From JBCCQL01 sp039414355 (GTDB lineage Bacteria > Planctomycetota > Planctomycetia > Pirellulales > Lacipirellulaceae): a stretch of 21,272 nt of DNA. The stretch covers positions 1 through 21,272 of the forward strand of contig JBCDJN010000087.1 of the NCBI GenBank assembly GCA_039414355.1, given 5' to 3'. A program made the position numbers and the translations under genes. The notes under the pieces are model-generated. The model worked only from the letters and a program-made list of their open reading frames with translations. It did no database searches and was not told where the DNA came from. This document shows, piece after piece, positions 1 to 6,766 of the stretch (its first letter is position 1; each line of letters begins with the position of its first letter).

Positions 1-172
1 CGAGATCGTCCGCGGGGCCATCGCTGCAGAGCTTCAGCAGGTCGTAGCCGAGCTGGGCGGAGGCTTGGGCGAAGAGGTCGGCGGCGATCTCGCTCCGGCC
101 GCACAGCTCGGCGCCCATGCCGACGGTTTGCGCGCCCTGGCCCGGGAACAAGAAGGCGATTTTCGACGCCAC
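1..172 (-). CDS. fabD: Malonyl-CoA:ACP transacylase, N-terminal part (cut by window edge)
   Basis: FabD moves the malonyl group from CoA to acyl carrier protein, supplying the extender unit for fatty-acid synthesis in the cytoplasm. About 57 residues are visible and read through the left edge. The family signature FPGQGAQ is at residues 9-15, preceded by a short hydrophobic strand as in FabD. The nucleophile Ser motif (GHSLGE) would lie outside the window. The start is a GTG at 172-170: an in-frame TAG lies three codons upstream (181-179), and AGGA at 180-177 provides a ribosome site. It lies downstream of rpmF on the same strand, 174 nt away, in keeping with the common rpmF-fab gene order. 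plsX and fabH are not between them here. Identification rests on the N-terminal motif alone but is specific. Confidence 0.9.
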   Translation of the reverse strand, partial: MASKIAFLFPGQGAQTVGMGAELCGRSEIAADLFAQASAQLGYDLLKLCSDGPADDL

Positions 173-346
173 GAAGTCCTACCTTTCCTCACAACGCAGG
201 GTTTGGACCCGGTGGCCGCTGGCCGTGGGCCCAACGGCCGCCGGCTGATTGGTGGGTCGCCGATTGGCGAACCGATCCGAGCGACGCCGGCCTTCGATCG
301 ACGAGGCCCCGGCCCACCCGACCTCTGCCAACTAGGCCCCGACCAA

Positions 347-535
347 TTAGGCCTCGACCGGCTGCACCATCGTCCGGCCCATGTAGTACCCGCAGTTCTC
401 GTTGGGGCAGACCGCGTGCGAGAGCATCGGCTGGCCGCACCGCGGGCAGGTTTGGAACTGGCGGACCTTGATCTGATCGTGGCTCCGACGCTTGCCGGTG
501 CGGCTGTTGGAGTGCTTTCGCTTGGGAACGGCCAT
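347..535 (-). CDS. rpmF: 50S ribosomal protein L32
   Basis: L32 is a small zinc-ribbon protein of the large ribosomal subunit. The 62-residue product starts with the typical MAVPKRKHS segment and has a basic N-terminal half. Four cysteines at residues 30, 33, 43 and 48 form two CxxC-like knuckles that bind zinc, so this is the Cys-containing (C+) paralogue form. Length is normal for the family. No strong Shine-Dalgarno sequence precedes the ATG. fabD follows on the same strand, suggesting cotranscription of ribosomal and fatty-acid genes. The YceD/DUF177 gene that often precedes rpmF is absent: a GNAT gene diverges from the upstream region instead. Confidence 0.97.
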   Translation of the reverse strand: MAVPKRKHSNSRTGKRRSHDQIKVRQFQTCPRCGQPMLSHAVCPNENCGYYMGRTMVQPVEA

Positions 536-703
536 GATTGCGTCGGTCGCTTCGCGGGCTTAGGTTGCTGGCGAGCGGCTCGGCAGGCGTTTGCCCGGCC
601 GGCCGCACCGTGGTAAGCCCCGAACGATAAGCTCCGCCGCCGGAGGTTGTCAACGGGCCCGACTTTCTTGGAAGACGAGCGTCGCTGAAAGCCAAGCCCG
701 CCT

Positions 704-1189
704 ATGGCCATTTCGATCCGTCACGCCGAGTTGACCGACCGCCGGGACGCCGAGGCTGTCGCCCGACTGCTGGCGAGCTATGCCGCCGACCCCCAGGCGG
801 GCTGGGGCGTGGCGATCGCCGAAGAGGCCGAGCGTCGGCTTCCCGAAAGCCTCGACGCGGTCCCCGGCCGGGTGGTTCTGCTGGCCGAGGACGACGGCCG
901 AGCGGTCGGCCTCGCCATCTGCTTCCCGGGCTTCAGCACCTTTGCCGCCCGGCCGCTGCTGAATCTGCACGACCTGGTGGTCGACCCCGACTGCCGCGGC
1001 CAAGGCGTCGGCGGCAAGCTGCTCGAAGCGGTCGACGACGAGGCCCGCCGGGGCGGCTGCGTGGCGGTGACCCTCGAAGTGCTCGGCGCCAACCACGGCG
1101 CCCAACGCCTCTACCGCCGGCACGGGTTCGTGGGCGGCGAGCAGATCGAACCGCCCTCGGCCCCAATGTTCTTCAAGAAGACGCTCTAG
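704..1189 (+). CDS. GNAT-family N-acetyltransferase
   Basis: This is a 161-residue single-domain acyltransferase of the Gcn5-related family, which transfers acetyl from acetyl-CoA to an amine. The acetyl-CoA pyrophosphate-binding motif A is clear: strand LHDLVVDPD is followed by R98-G-Q-G-V-G103 and the helix GKLLEAV. Motif B near the C-terminus contains the usual NxxAxxLYxxxGF pattern, here NHGAQRLYRRHGF. The substrate cannot be read from sequence; this subgroup is often annotated simply as GNAT. It is divergent from rpmF across a 168-bp gap and convergent with the EamA gene, with an inverted-repeat element in between. No Shine-Dalgarno site is obvious at the ATG. Confidence 0.88.
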   Translation: MAISIRHAELTDRRDAEAVARLLASYAADPQAGWGVAIAEEAERRLPESLDAVPGRVVLLAEDDGRAVGLAICFPGFSTFAARPLLNLHDLVVDPDCRGQGVGGKLLEAVDDEARRGGCVAVTLEVLGANHGAQRLYRRHGFVGGEQIEPPSAPMFFKKTL

Positions 1190-1228
1190 GCGGAAGACGA
1201 GTAGGCCGCTGCTGGTGGGGCTCTTGAT

Positions 1229-1368
1229 TGACCGCGAATGAAGCGAATTAAGCGAATGACCTCGATTGCTTACGATCGCTTCTTTCGCTCACCGTCCCGA
1301 TAGCCCATTGCGTAATCGGATTCTAAGTCGCGTGCGCGGATTCGCTTCATTCGCTTTATTCGCGGTCA
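1229..1368. repeat. Inverted-repeat element with GCGAAT-type arms
   Basis: A 29-bp arm at 1229-1257 is repeated in inverse orientation at 1340-1368 with two mismatches. Each arm begins TGACCGCGAAT and is built from 9-bp units of the form nAAGCGAAT. The 82-bp interior is AT-richer than the flanks and has no ORF. The element fills the gap between the convergent GNAT and EamA genes; its right arm ends 1 bp before the EamA stop codon. It could act as a two-way terminator, but it lacks a T-tract and looks like a dispersed palindromic repeat or miniature element. Confidence 0.75.
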
Positions 1369-1369
1369 G

Positions 1370-2248
1370 CTACTCATCCTCTTTCTTGACGCGTGCCGGC
1401 TGGCGACGCAAGGCGACCATCACGCCGGCCGCCACGACGAAGACCGCGGCCGAGTAGAAGCTGGCCAGGGGCCATTCGCCCAAGATCAGTAGGCCCATCA
1501 CACCGGCGAAGACGAACTGCAGCAGGTTCACAATCATCACCAACTGGCCCCGCAGCCGCTGCATGGCGTTCGTGATCAGGGAGTGGCCGATGACCGTTGG
1601 GATCAGCCCCAGCGCGAGCACGTACGGCAAGTCTTCCCGCAAGCTGAACGACCAGTCTCGCACCAGCACCGGCGAAGCCGCCGCGGACACCACCGCCGCT
1701 GACGCGTAGACCGGCGCCACGTAGAGCCAGACCGTGGGGTGGTGGCGAAACCGCTTGGCGAGGACCAGGTAGAGCGCCATCAGCAGCATGGAGCCGAAGC
1801 AGATCAGGTCGCCGCGGAACGACTCGGCGCTCAGGCGATAGTCGCTCACAAACAGGATCGCCAACCCCACGCCGGCGGTGGCCGTGGCGAGCAGTTCCCA
1901 CCGCGTGACGCGCTCGCCCACGACCAGCCAGAGCAGCAAGGGCGCCACGACGGGCGAGGTGTTCACAATCAGCGAAGAGTTGGCGACGTCGGTCATCCGG
2001 GCGCCGATCATCCACGTGATGAAGTGCAGCGCGAGCAGCACGCCCGGCACCGCCGCGTCGCGGAGGTGGCTCCAGTTGAGCCGGTCGCGGTGCTTCCGCC
2101 AGTCGGCCCAAACGATCGGCAAGAGCGCAATCACCGCCACCACCAAGCGGCTCGCGGTGAGCAGCGTGGGGTCGGTGTCGCACAGCTTGATGAAGATCAC
2201 CGCCGTGGAGAGTGCCAGCACGCCAACCAGAAGCAAGAATATCTGCAC
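1370..2248 (-). CDS. EamA/DMT-family permease
   Basis: This 292-residue integral membrane protein of the drug/metabolite transporter superfamily is about the standard length and appears to have ten membrane segments in two EamA halves (roughly residues 1-135 and 145-285). The second half carries a typical signature: a proline- and glycine-rich LIPTVIGHSL segment, then a helix ending in LILGEWP. Family members export amino acids, metabolites or drugs; the substrate is not predictable here. The C-terminus ends in a charged cytoplasmic tail (KKEDE). It is the last gene of a same-strand set after the hydrolase and ruvB, 45 bp behind ruvB. The stop codon directly abuts the right arm of the inverted-repeat element. 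Confidence 0.9.
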   Translation of the reverse strand: MQIFLLLVGVLALSTAVIFIKLCDTDPTLLTASRLVVAVIALLPIVWADWRKHRDRLNWSHLRDAAVPGVLLALHFITWMIGARMTDVANSSLIVNTSPVVAPLLLWLVVGERVTRWELLATATAGVGLAILFVSDYRLSAESFRGDLICFGSMLLMALYLVLAKRFRHHPTVWLYVAPVYASAAVVSAAASPVLVRDWSFSLREDLPYVLALGLIPTVIGHSLITNAMQRLRGQLVMIVNLLQFVFAGVMGLLILGEWPLASFYSAAVFVVAAGVMVALRRQPARVKKEDE

Positions 2249-2293
2249 GGCGGGGTCGCGGGCGGGGAGGTAGGCGGGGCAGCAGGAGGGCGA

Positions 2294-3361
2294 TCAGTCG
2301 AACAACGGCAGGCCGCCGCTGCCGGTGACGTCTTCCAGGTGGGCGACGCCTTTGGCGGTCAGGCGTCGGCCGCGGGGTGAGCGGACGACCAGTTCTTGCC
2401 GCAAGAGGAACGGCTCGACCTCGTCGGTCAGCGTGTCGGTCGCCGTGTTAAGCGTATGTGCGATCGCCTCAACGCCCACCGGCCCGCCGTCGAACACCCG
2501 CCGCATGGTGTCCATGTACTTCAGGTCTTGCGGGTCGAGCCCCAGCGGGTCGATGCCCAGCATGGCGAGCGCCGCCTCGGCCACGTCGAGCGTGATCTCG
2601 CCATCGGCGCGGCTCGTGGCGTAGTCGCGCACCCACCGCAGGCGGTTGTTGGCGATGCGCGGCGTGCCACGGCTGGTCAGGGCTATCTTCGCCGCGGCGT
2701 CTTCGGCAATCGGGATCGAGAGCTTCGCCGCGTTGCGGGTGACGATCACGCCCAGCTCATCTTGCGAATAGAAGTCCAGATGCTCGCGGATCTGAAAGCG
2801 GTCCCGCAGCGGCGCACTGAGCAGCCCGGTCCGCGTCGTGGCCCCGATGAGCGTGAACGGCTCCACCGGCATGTTCACCGTGCGGGCGTTGACGCCCTCG
2901 CCCAACGTGATGTCGACGCGGAAGTCTTCCATCGCCGGGTACATGAACTCCTCCACCGCCTTGGGCATGCGGTGGATCTCGTCGATGAACAGCACCGACC
3001 CGCGGGCCGCGTTGGTGAGGTACGGCAGCAGGTCTTTGGGCGCGGCGAGCGTGGCGCCACTGGCGATCTGCAGATCGACGCCCAAGTCGCGCGGGATGCA
3101 GGTGGCGAAGGTCGTCTTGCCCAGCCCCGGCGGGCCGTCCAGCAGCAGGTGGCCGAGCGGCTCCTCACGCATCAACGCCGCGTCGACCGCGATCTTGATC
3201 CGCTCGTAGACCGCCCGCTGGCCGACCATCTCCTGCATCCGCCGCGGGCGGAGCAGGGTGTCTTCTTCCTTCGTGGCGCCCGATTCGGGGGAGCGGGCGG
3301 GGCGGCGGTCATCGCCGTCATCGTCATCGTCGTCGGCCGAGAGAATCCGTTCGCGTGGCAT
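2294..3361 (-). CDS. ruvB: Holliday junction branch-migration ATPase RuvB
   Basis: RuvB is the AAA+ motor that, with RuvA, drives branch migration of Holliday junctions before RuvC cleavage. Visible motifs are Walker A GPPGLGKT (residues 76-83), Walker B FIDEIH (125-130), the sensor segment GATTRTG (173-179) and the sensor-2 region beginning TPRIAN. The C-terminal winged-helix domain carries the SPRGRRLT motif, corresponding to the usual TPRGR. The 355 residues match the family. There is an extra acidic N-terminus (Asp run at about 10-18), and the segment after TPRIAN reads NRLRW where most RuvB have RLLRR. ruvA and ruvC are not adjacent. It probably forms an operon with the upstream hydrolase (27-bp gap) and downstream permease. 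Confidence 0.96.
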   Translation of the reverse strand: MPRERILSADDDDDDGDDRRPARSPESGATKEEDTLLRPRRMQEMVGQRAVYERIKIAVDAALMREEPLGHLLLDGPPGLGKTTFATCIPRDLGVDLQIASGATLAAPKDLLPYLTNAARGSVLFIDEIHRMPKAVEEFMYPAMEDFRVDITLGEGVNARTVNMPVEPFTLIGATTRTGLLSAPLRDRFQIREHLDFYSQDELGVIVTRNAAKLSIPIAEDAAAKIALTSRGTPRIANNRLRWVRDYATSRADGEITLDVAEAALAMLGIDPLGLDPQDLKYMDTMRRVFDGGPVGVEAIAHTLNTATDTLTDEVEPFLLRQELVVRSPRGRRLTAKGVAHLEDVTGSGGLPLFD

Positions 3362-3388
3362 GGGCGGAGTCTATCAGACCGGACGCGA

Positions 3389-4213
3389 TCATGGCAGTTC
3401 GTCCAGAAACGCGGCCAGCTGGTCGTAGTACGCCGGCGGCTGCGGGTCGTTGTGGCCGCCGCCGCGGAACTCGATGAAGCGTTTCTGCTCGCCCGGCGCC
3501 GCGTCGTACAACCGCCGACCGAGTTCCAGCGGCACGACGAAATCCTTCGTCCCGTGGCTCTGCAGCAGCGGGCCGTCGTACTGGGCGATGCGCTTCACCG
3601 AGTCGTAGCGGTTCCGCATCGCCAACCGGACCGGCAACCAGGGGTAGTGGTGGGCCGCCGCGTCGGTGAGCCGGCTGAAGGTGCTCTGCAGCACCAGGGC
3701 CTTCGCGCCAAGCTCCGCCGCGCACGCCACAGCGACGCCCCCGCCAATCGAACGACCGACCAGCACCACGTTGCCCGGCTCGCGACCCGTTCTTTCGGCA
3801 AGCCACCGCTGCGCGGCAAGGCCGTCTTGCACTACGCCTTTCTCGTTCGGCTTGCCCTCGCTGTAGCCGTAGCCGCGGTAGTCGAAGACCAGCACGGTGG
3901 CGTTGAAGCGGTCGGCGTAGTACTCGACGAGATCACCGTTGTCCGCCACCTGCTCGCCGTTGCCGTGGAAGTAAACGATGGCGTGGTCGGCGTTGTCCGT
4001 CTCGACCAGCCAGCCGTGCAGCTTCGTGCCGTCGGCCGAGGCGAACTCGACCTCCTCGATGGCGGTTCCCTCCGTGGTCCAGTCCGATCGCGCCAGCGGC
4101 GGCGCCGGGTAGACGAGCCAACGCTCGAGGAAGGTCATCAGCAGCACCACCACCAGGTAGCCAATCGCCAGCGCCCGGGCGGTGCGGAGCAGGATGCGTT
4201 GCCAGGGCTTCAT
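3389..4213 (-). CDS. Membrane-anchored alpha/beta hydrolase (ABHD13/17, Bem46-like)
   Basis: This 274-residue serine hydrolase has one N-terminal membrane anchor (about residues 11-31), so the catalytic domain probably faces the periplasm. The oxyanion-hole segment is HGNGE (83-87). The nucleophile is S155 in GRSIGG, the acid is D224 in GTKDFVVP and the base is H254 in GGGHND, giving a complete catalytic triad. The family contains lipases, thioesterases and amidases; the substrate is unknown. The reading frame stays open to an ATG at 4249, but those 12 extra codons lie in the neighbouring repeat element. The ATG at 4213, directly before the basic segment and anchor, is the better start. It is first in the minus-strand set with ruvB. 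Confidence 0.88.
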   Translation of the reverse strand: MKPWQRILLRTARALAIGYLVVVLLMTFLERWLVYPAPPLARSDWTTEGTAIEEVEFASADGTKLHGWLVETDNADHAIVYFHGNGEQVADNGDLVEYYADRFNATVLVFDYRGYGYSEGKPNEKGVVQDGLAAQRWLAERTGREPGNVVLVGRSIGGGVAVACAAELGAKALVLQSTFSRLTDAAAHHYPWLPVRLAMRNRYDSVKRIAQYDGPLLQSHGTKDFVVPLELGRRLYDAAPGEQKRFIEFRGGGHNDPQPPAYYDQLAAFLDELP

Positions 4214-4225
4214 TGGGGTGATTGA

Positions 4226-4420
4226 ACCGCCACAACGCCGAGACGCCAAGAGGAAACCACGGAGAGCACAGAGGACACAGAGGGATAAACTGGGGGATGC
4301 GTTCTCACGCTGATCGCGTCTGCTCCCCCGTCAATGCGGGCTAGCCTTCGCCCCCACTGTGTCCTCTGTGCTCTCTGTGGTTACTCCCGTGGCGTCTTGG
4401 CGTCTTGGCGTCTTGGCGGT
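4226..4420. repeat. Inverted-repeat element (CGCCAAGA / CACAGAGGACACAG type)
   Basis: The left arm (4226-4283) and right arm (4354-4420) are imperfect inverted copies. Both contain an ACCGCC end, a block of tandem CGCCAAGA units and a perfect 19-bp core, at 4262-4280 and in inverse at 4357-4375. The right arm has three 9-bp GCGTCTTGG units (4392-4418), and the left arm has fewer. The 70-bp centre has no ORF. Similar CACAGAG/CGCCAAG palindromes are recalled from many GC-rich environmental genomes, but no search was possible. The element fills the gap between two divergent genes, so it lies where their promoters should be. Confidence 0.8.
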
Positions 4421-4439
4421 CATCCCTCCATAATTCGGC

Positions 4440-5846
4440 ATGCCCAAGAAGACCGCCGCGGCTGCCGGGCCGCCGATCAAAGTCCTGATCGTCGATAACG
4501 ACGACGCCCACGCCGACGCCATGGCCGAGAGCCTCCGCAAGGTGGGCTACGACTGCGCCGTGGCCACCAGCGGCGACGCCGGCGCCGAACTGCTGGAGAA
4601 GGACGCCTTCGAGGTGGTGGTCACCGACCTGGTGATGCCGGGCGTGGGCGGGCTGGAGATGCTCGCCAAGAGCAAGGAGGTGCTGCCCGACGCGGAGGTG
4701 ATCCTCGTTACCGGGCACGGCACGGTGGAGTCGGCCGTCGAGGCGATGCAGCAGGGGGCGTTCAACTACCTGCTCAAGCCGCTCGACCTGGGACAGCTCC
4801 GCGCGGTGGTCGACAACGCCGCCCGCGCCCAGCACCTGCGGCGGGCGAACGCCGAGCTGAGCCGGCGGCTCGACGAGAAGTTCGGCTTCGAGGGCGTCAT
4901 CGGCAACTCGGCCCCCATGCGGGGCGTCATCGACCGGCTCGCCCGCATCGCGCCGACCGACGCCACGGTGCTCATCCAGGGCGACACCGGGGCCGGCAAG
5001 GAGCTGATCGCCCAGGCGATCCACCAGAACAGCCCCAGAAAGTCTCGCCCGTTCGTCGCGCTCAACTGCGGCGCCCTCAGCGAGAACATCCTCGAGAGCG
5101 AACTCTTCGGCCACATTAAGGGCGCCTTTACGGACGCGGCCCGCGACCGCGTGGGCAAGTTCGAGTACGCCGACGGCGGCACGCTCTTCCTGGACGAAGT
5201 GGGCGACATGCCGCTCGCTACGCAGATCAAGCTCCTTCGCGTCCTCGAGTCCGGCGAGATCACCCGCGTGGGCAGCAACGAGGTGGTGAAGGTCAACGTG
5301 CGGATCCTCTCGGCCACCAACCGCGACCTCGAAGCGGCGATCGCCGACGGCCAGTTCCGCGAGGACCTTTACCACCGGCTGAAGGTGATCACGGTCCGCG
5401 TGCCGCGGCTGGCGGAGCGGCGGGACGACATCCCGCTGCTGGTCGATCACTTCGTCAAACAGCACGCCGCCCGCCACAACAAGGAGGTGAAGAGCGTGTC
5501 CGCCGCCGCCCGCCGCCGCCTGCTGGCGTACGACTGGCCCGGCAACGTGCGGGAGCTGAAGAACGCGGTGGAGACGATGGTGGTGATCGACATGGACGGC
5601 GTGCTGGACCTGGACGACCTGCCAGAGCAGTTCGCCACGGGCGACGCGACCACGCCCGACGGCGCCGGCGTGGGCGGCGGCGCCGGCCTGGCCGACATGG
5701 TGGGCAAGACCATGAACGAGATCGAAGGCATCTTCATCGGCGAAACCTTGAAGGTGACCGGCGGCAACCGAGAAGAAGCGGCCAAGATGCTCGGCATCGG
5801 CGAGCGGACGCTTTACCGGAAGATCAAGGAGTTTGGGCTTAACTGA
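4440..5846 (+). CDS. Sigma-54-type response regulator (REC, AAA+, Fis HTH)
   Basis: This 468-residue NtrC-family regulator should activate sigma-54 RNA polymerase when a partner kinase phosphorylates it. The REC domain (about 12-125) has acidic pocket D19/D21/D22, phospho-acceptor D63, T91 and K113. The AAA+ domain (about 150-395) has Walker A GDTGAGKE (181-188), Walker B LFLDEVGD (249-256) and an arginine-rich FREDLYHRL segment. The sigma-54 contact loop reads GAFTDA (228-233) instead of GAFTGA. A Gly-rich linker (about 407-418) leads to a Fis-type helix-turn-helix (about 440-466). No histidine kinase gene is nearby, so the partner is unknown. No Shine-Dalgarno site precedes the ATG, and its upstream region is filled by a repeat element. 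Confidence 0.94.
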   Translation: MPKKTAAAAGPPIKVLIVDNDDAHADAMAESLRKVGYDCAVATSGDAGAELLEKDAFEVVVTDLVMPGVGGLEMLAKSKEVLPDAEVILVTGHGTVESAVEAMQQGAFNYLLKPLDLGQLRAVVDNAARAQHLRRANAELSRRLDEKFGFEGVIGNSAPMRGVIDRLARIAPTDATVLIQGDTGAGKELIAQAIHQNSPRKSRPFVALNCGALSENILESELFGHIKGAFTDAARDRVGKFEYADGGTLFLDEVGDMPLATQIKLLRVLESGEITRVGSNEVVKVNVRILSATNRDLEAAIADGQFREDLYHRLKVITVRVPRLAERRDDIPLLVDHFVKQHAARHNKEVKSVSAAARRRLLAYDWPGNVRELKNAVETMVVIDMDGVLDLDDLPEQFATGDATTPDGAGVGGGAGLADMVGKTMNEIEGIFIGETLKVTGGNREEAAKMLGIGERTLYRKIKEFGLN

Positions 5847-5865
5847 CTGGCTGGCGGGGCTGACT

Positions 5866-5907
5866 TTGGGAAGGGGATGGGGGAGATGTTGGGGATTGGG
5901 GGGATGG
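5866..5907 (+). repeat. Left 42-bp inverted repeat of the GIY-YIG insert
   Basis: This G-rich arm lies 19 bp after the response-regulator stop codon. It matches 6695-6736 perfectly as reverse complement and contains staggered GGGGAT and GGGGGAT units. Confidence 0.93.
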
Positions 5908-5948
5908 CTGAAAGCCGATCTTGGTCTTCTCGCTAGGCTGAGCGAATC

Positions 5949-6672
5949 ATGACAAGAGACGAAATCATCAAAGCAATCCGAGCTACAGCGGCAAACAACG
6001 ATGGCCAGCCGCTTGGAATGCAGCGTTTTGAACGCGTCACAGGCATCAAGAAGACTGATTGGTGGGGTGTCTTTTGGGCTTCGTGGAGTGAAGCTGTCGA
6101 TGCCGCCGGCCTCAAGCCAAACGCGTTCCAGCAAGGGTACGATCGCGAGTGGCTAGTAGAGTCTTTGGCGCGGATAGTCCAGGATCTCGGCGAATGGCCA
6201 GCAGAAGGGAGATTGCGACTCTACTGTAGGAACAGAGGTGACTTGTCCTAATGCAAAGACGTTCCGCGAGCGAATCGGAAACAAAGCGCAGATGGTGGAA
6301 GCGGTTCTAGAGTTCTGTGAAAGTCGCGAAGAGCTCTCCGATGTGTTCCATCTATGCTCCGAGATTACCGTCACTCCGTCAGACGATAGAGTTCGCCGCA
6401 ACGACAATACGACTGTTGGCTACGTCTACCTGATTCGGTCGGGCAGATACCACAAGATCGGTCGAAGCAACTCAGTCGGTCGACGGAGTTACGAACTGGC
6501 GACGAAGCTGCCCGCGGAACTGACTACTGTTCATTCGATCCAGACAGATGACCCAGTCGGAGTCGAAGCTTACTGGCATAAGAGATTTGCAGATAAGCGA
6601 CGCAACGGCGAGTGGTTCTTGCTTGATGTAGATGACGTCAGAGCCTTCAAGCGTTGGGTGCGGATTCACTGA
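5949..6672 (+). pseudogene. GIY-YIG/T5orf172 nuclease-like protein, frameshifted
   Basis: Two overlapping frames encode one protein. The first (5949-6251, 100 residues) ends in TAA just after RNRGD; the second is open from 6238 to 6672 and continues the same domain. Dropping one base (for example G6245 in TTGTCC) fuses them into about 240 residues, reading RGDFPNAKTF at the joint. Residues 1-60 and about 65-125 look like homing-endonuclease-associated repeats (helical, DNA-binding). The C-terminal 75 residues form the GIY-YIG-like T5orf172/MUG113 domain: GYVYLIRSG, KIGRS, the acidic residue in VEAYWHKRF, and NGEWF. The base composition is poorer in GC than the neighbours, suggesting transfer. 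It may be a true pseudogene, a programmed frameshift or an assembly error. Confidence 0.82.
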
Positions 6673-6694
6673 AAGGGCGTGCCCCGCCGCAAAC

Positions 6695-6736
6695 CCATCC
6701 CCCCAATCCCCAACATCTCCCCCATCCCCTTCCCAA
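6695..6736 (-). repeat. Right 42-bp inverted repeat of the GIY-YIG insert
   Basis: This C-rich arm on the plus strand is the exact reverse complement of 5866-5907. It ends 30 bp before the mutL ATG, so it probably lies in the mutL promoter or leader region. The mutL frame is open upstream through this arm, but that extension has no protein character. Confidence 0.93.
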
Positions 6737-6766
6737 TCAGCAAGCAATCAAGAGCTAAGGAAAGCC

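Larger units (their letters stand above)
5866..6736. mobile_element. Insert bounded by perfect 42-bp inverted repeats, carrying a GIY-YIG gene
   Basis: The sequence at 5866-5907 (beginning TTGGGAAGGGGATGGG) is repeated perfectly in inverse orientation at 6695-6736. The arms are strongly G-rich on one strand. The 787 bp between them are visibly richer in A and T than the flanking genes, and hold one broken gene of homing-endonuclease type. The whole unit sits between the stop of the response regulator and the start of mutL. No target-site duplication is evident. It may be a homing or transposon-like unit, or a gene captured inside an older palindromic repeat. The repeat is seen directly; mobility is inferred. 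Confidence 0.6.

Noticed and set aside
2396..4225. 609-codon open frame on the plus strand
   Set aside because: It is the antisense shadow of ruvB and the hydrolase, both of which have complete catalytic motifs. It shows only Arg/Val/His-rich sequence.
4391..4418. Possible CRISPR-like repeats (GCGTCTTGG units)
   Set aside because: The units are 9 bp, directly tandem and without spacers. They belong to the inverted-repeat element.
4341..6134. 597-codon open frame on the minus strand
   Set aside because: It is antisense to the response regulator, rich in His, Val and Ala without any motif, and crosses the inverted repeat. It is a high-GC shadow frame.
6632..6766. N-terminal extension of MutL
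   Set aside because: The extra residues translate the end of the insert and the inverted-repeat arm. The ATG at 6767 starts the conserved ATPase domain and has a ribosome site.
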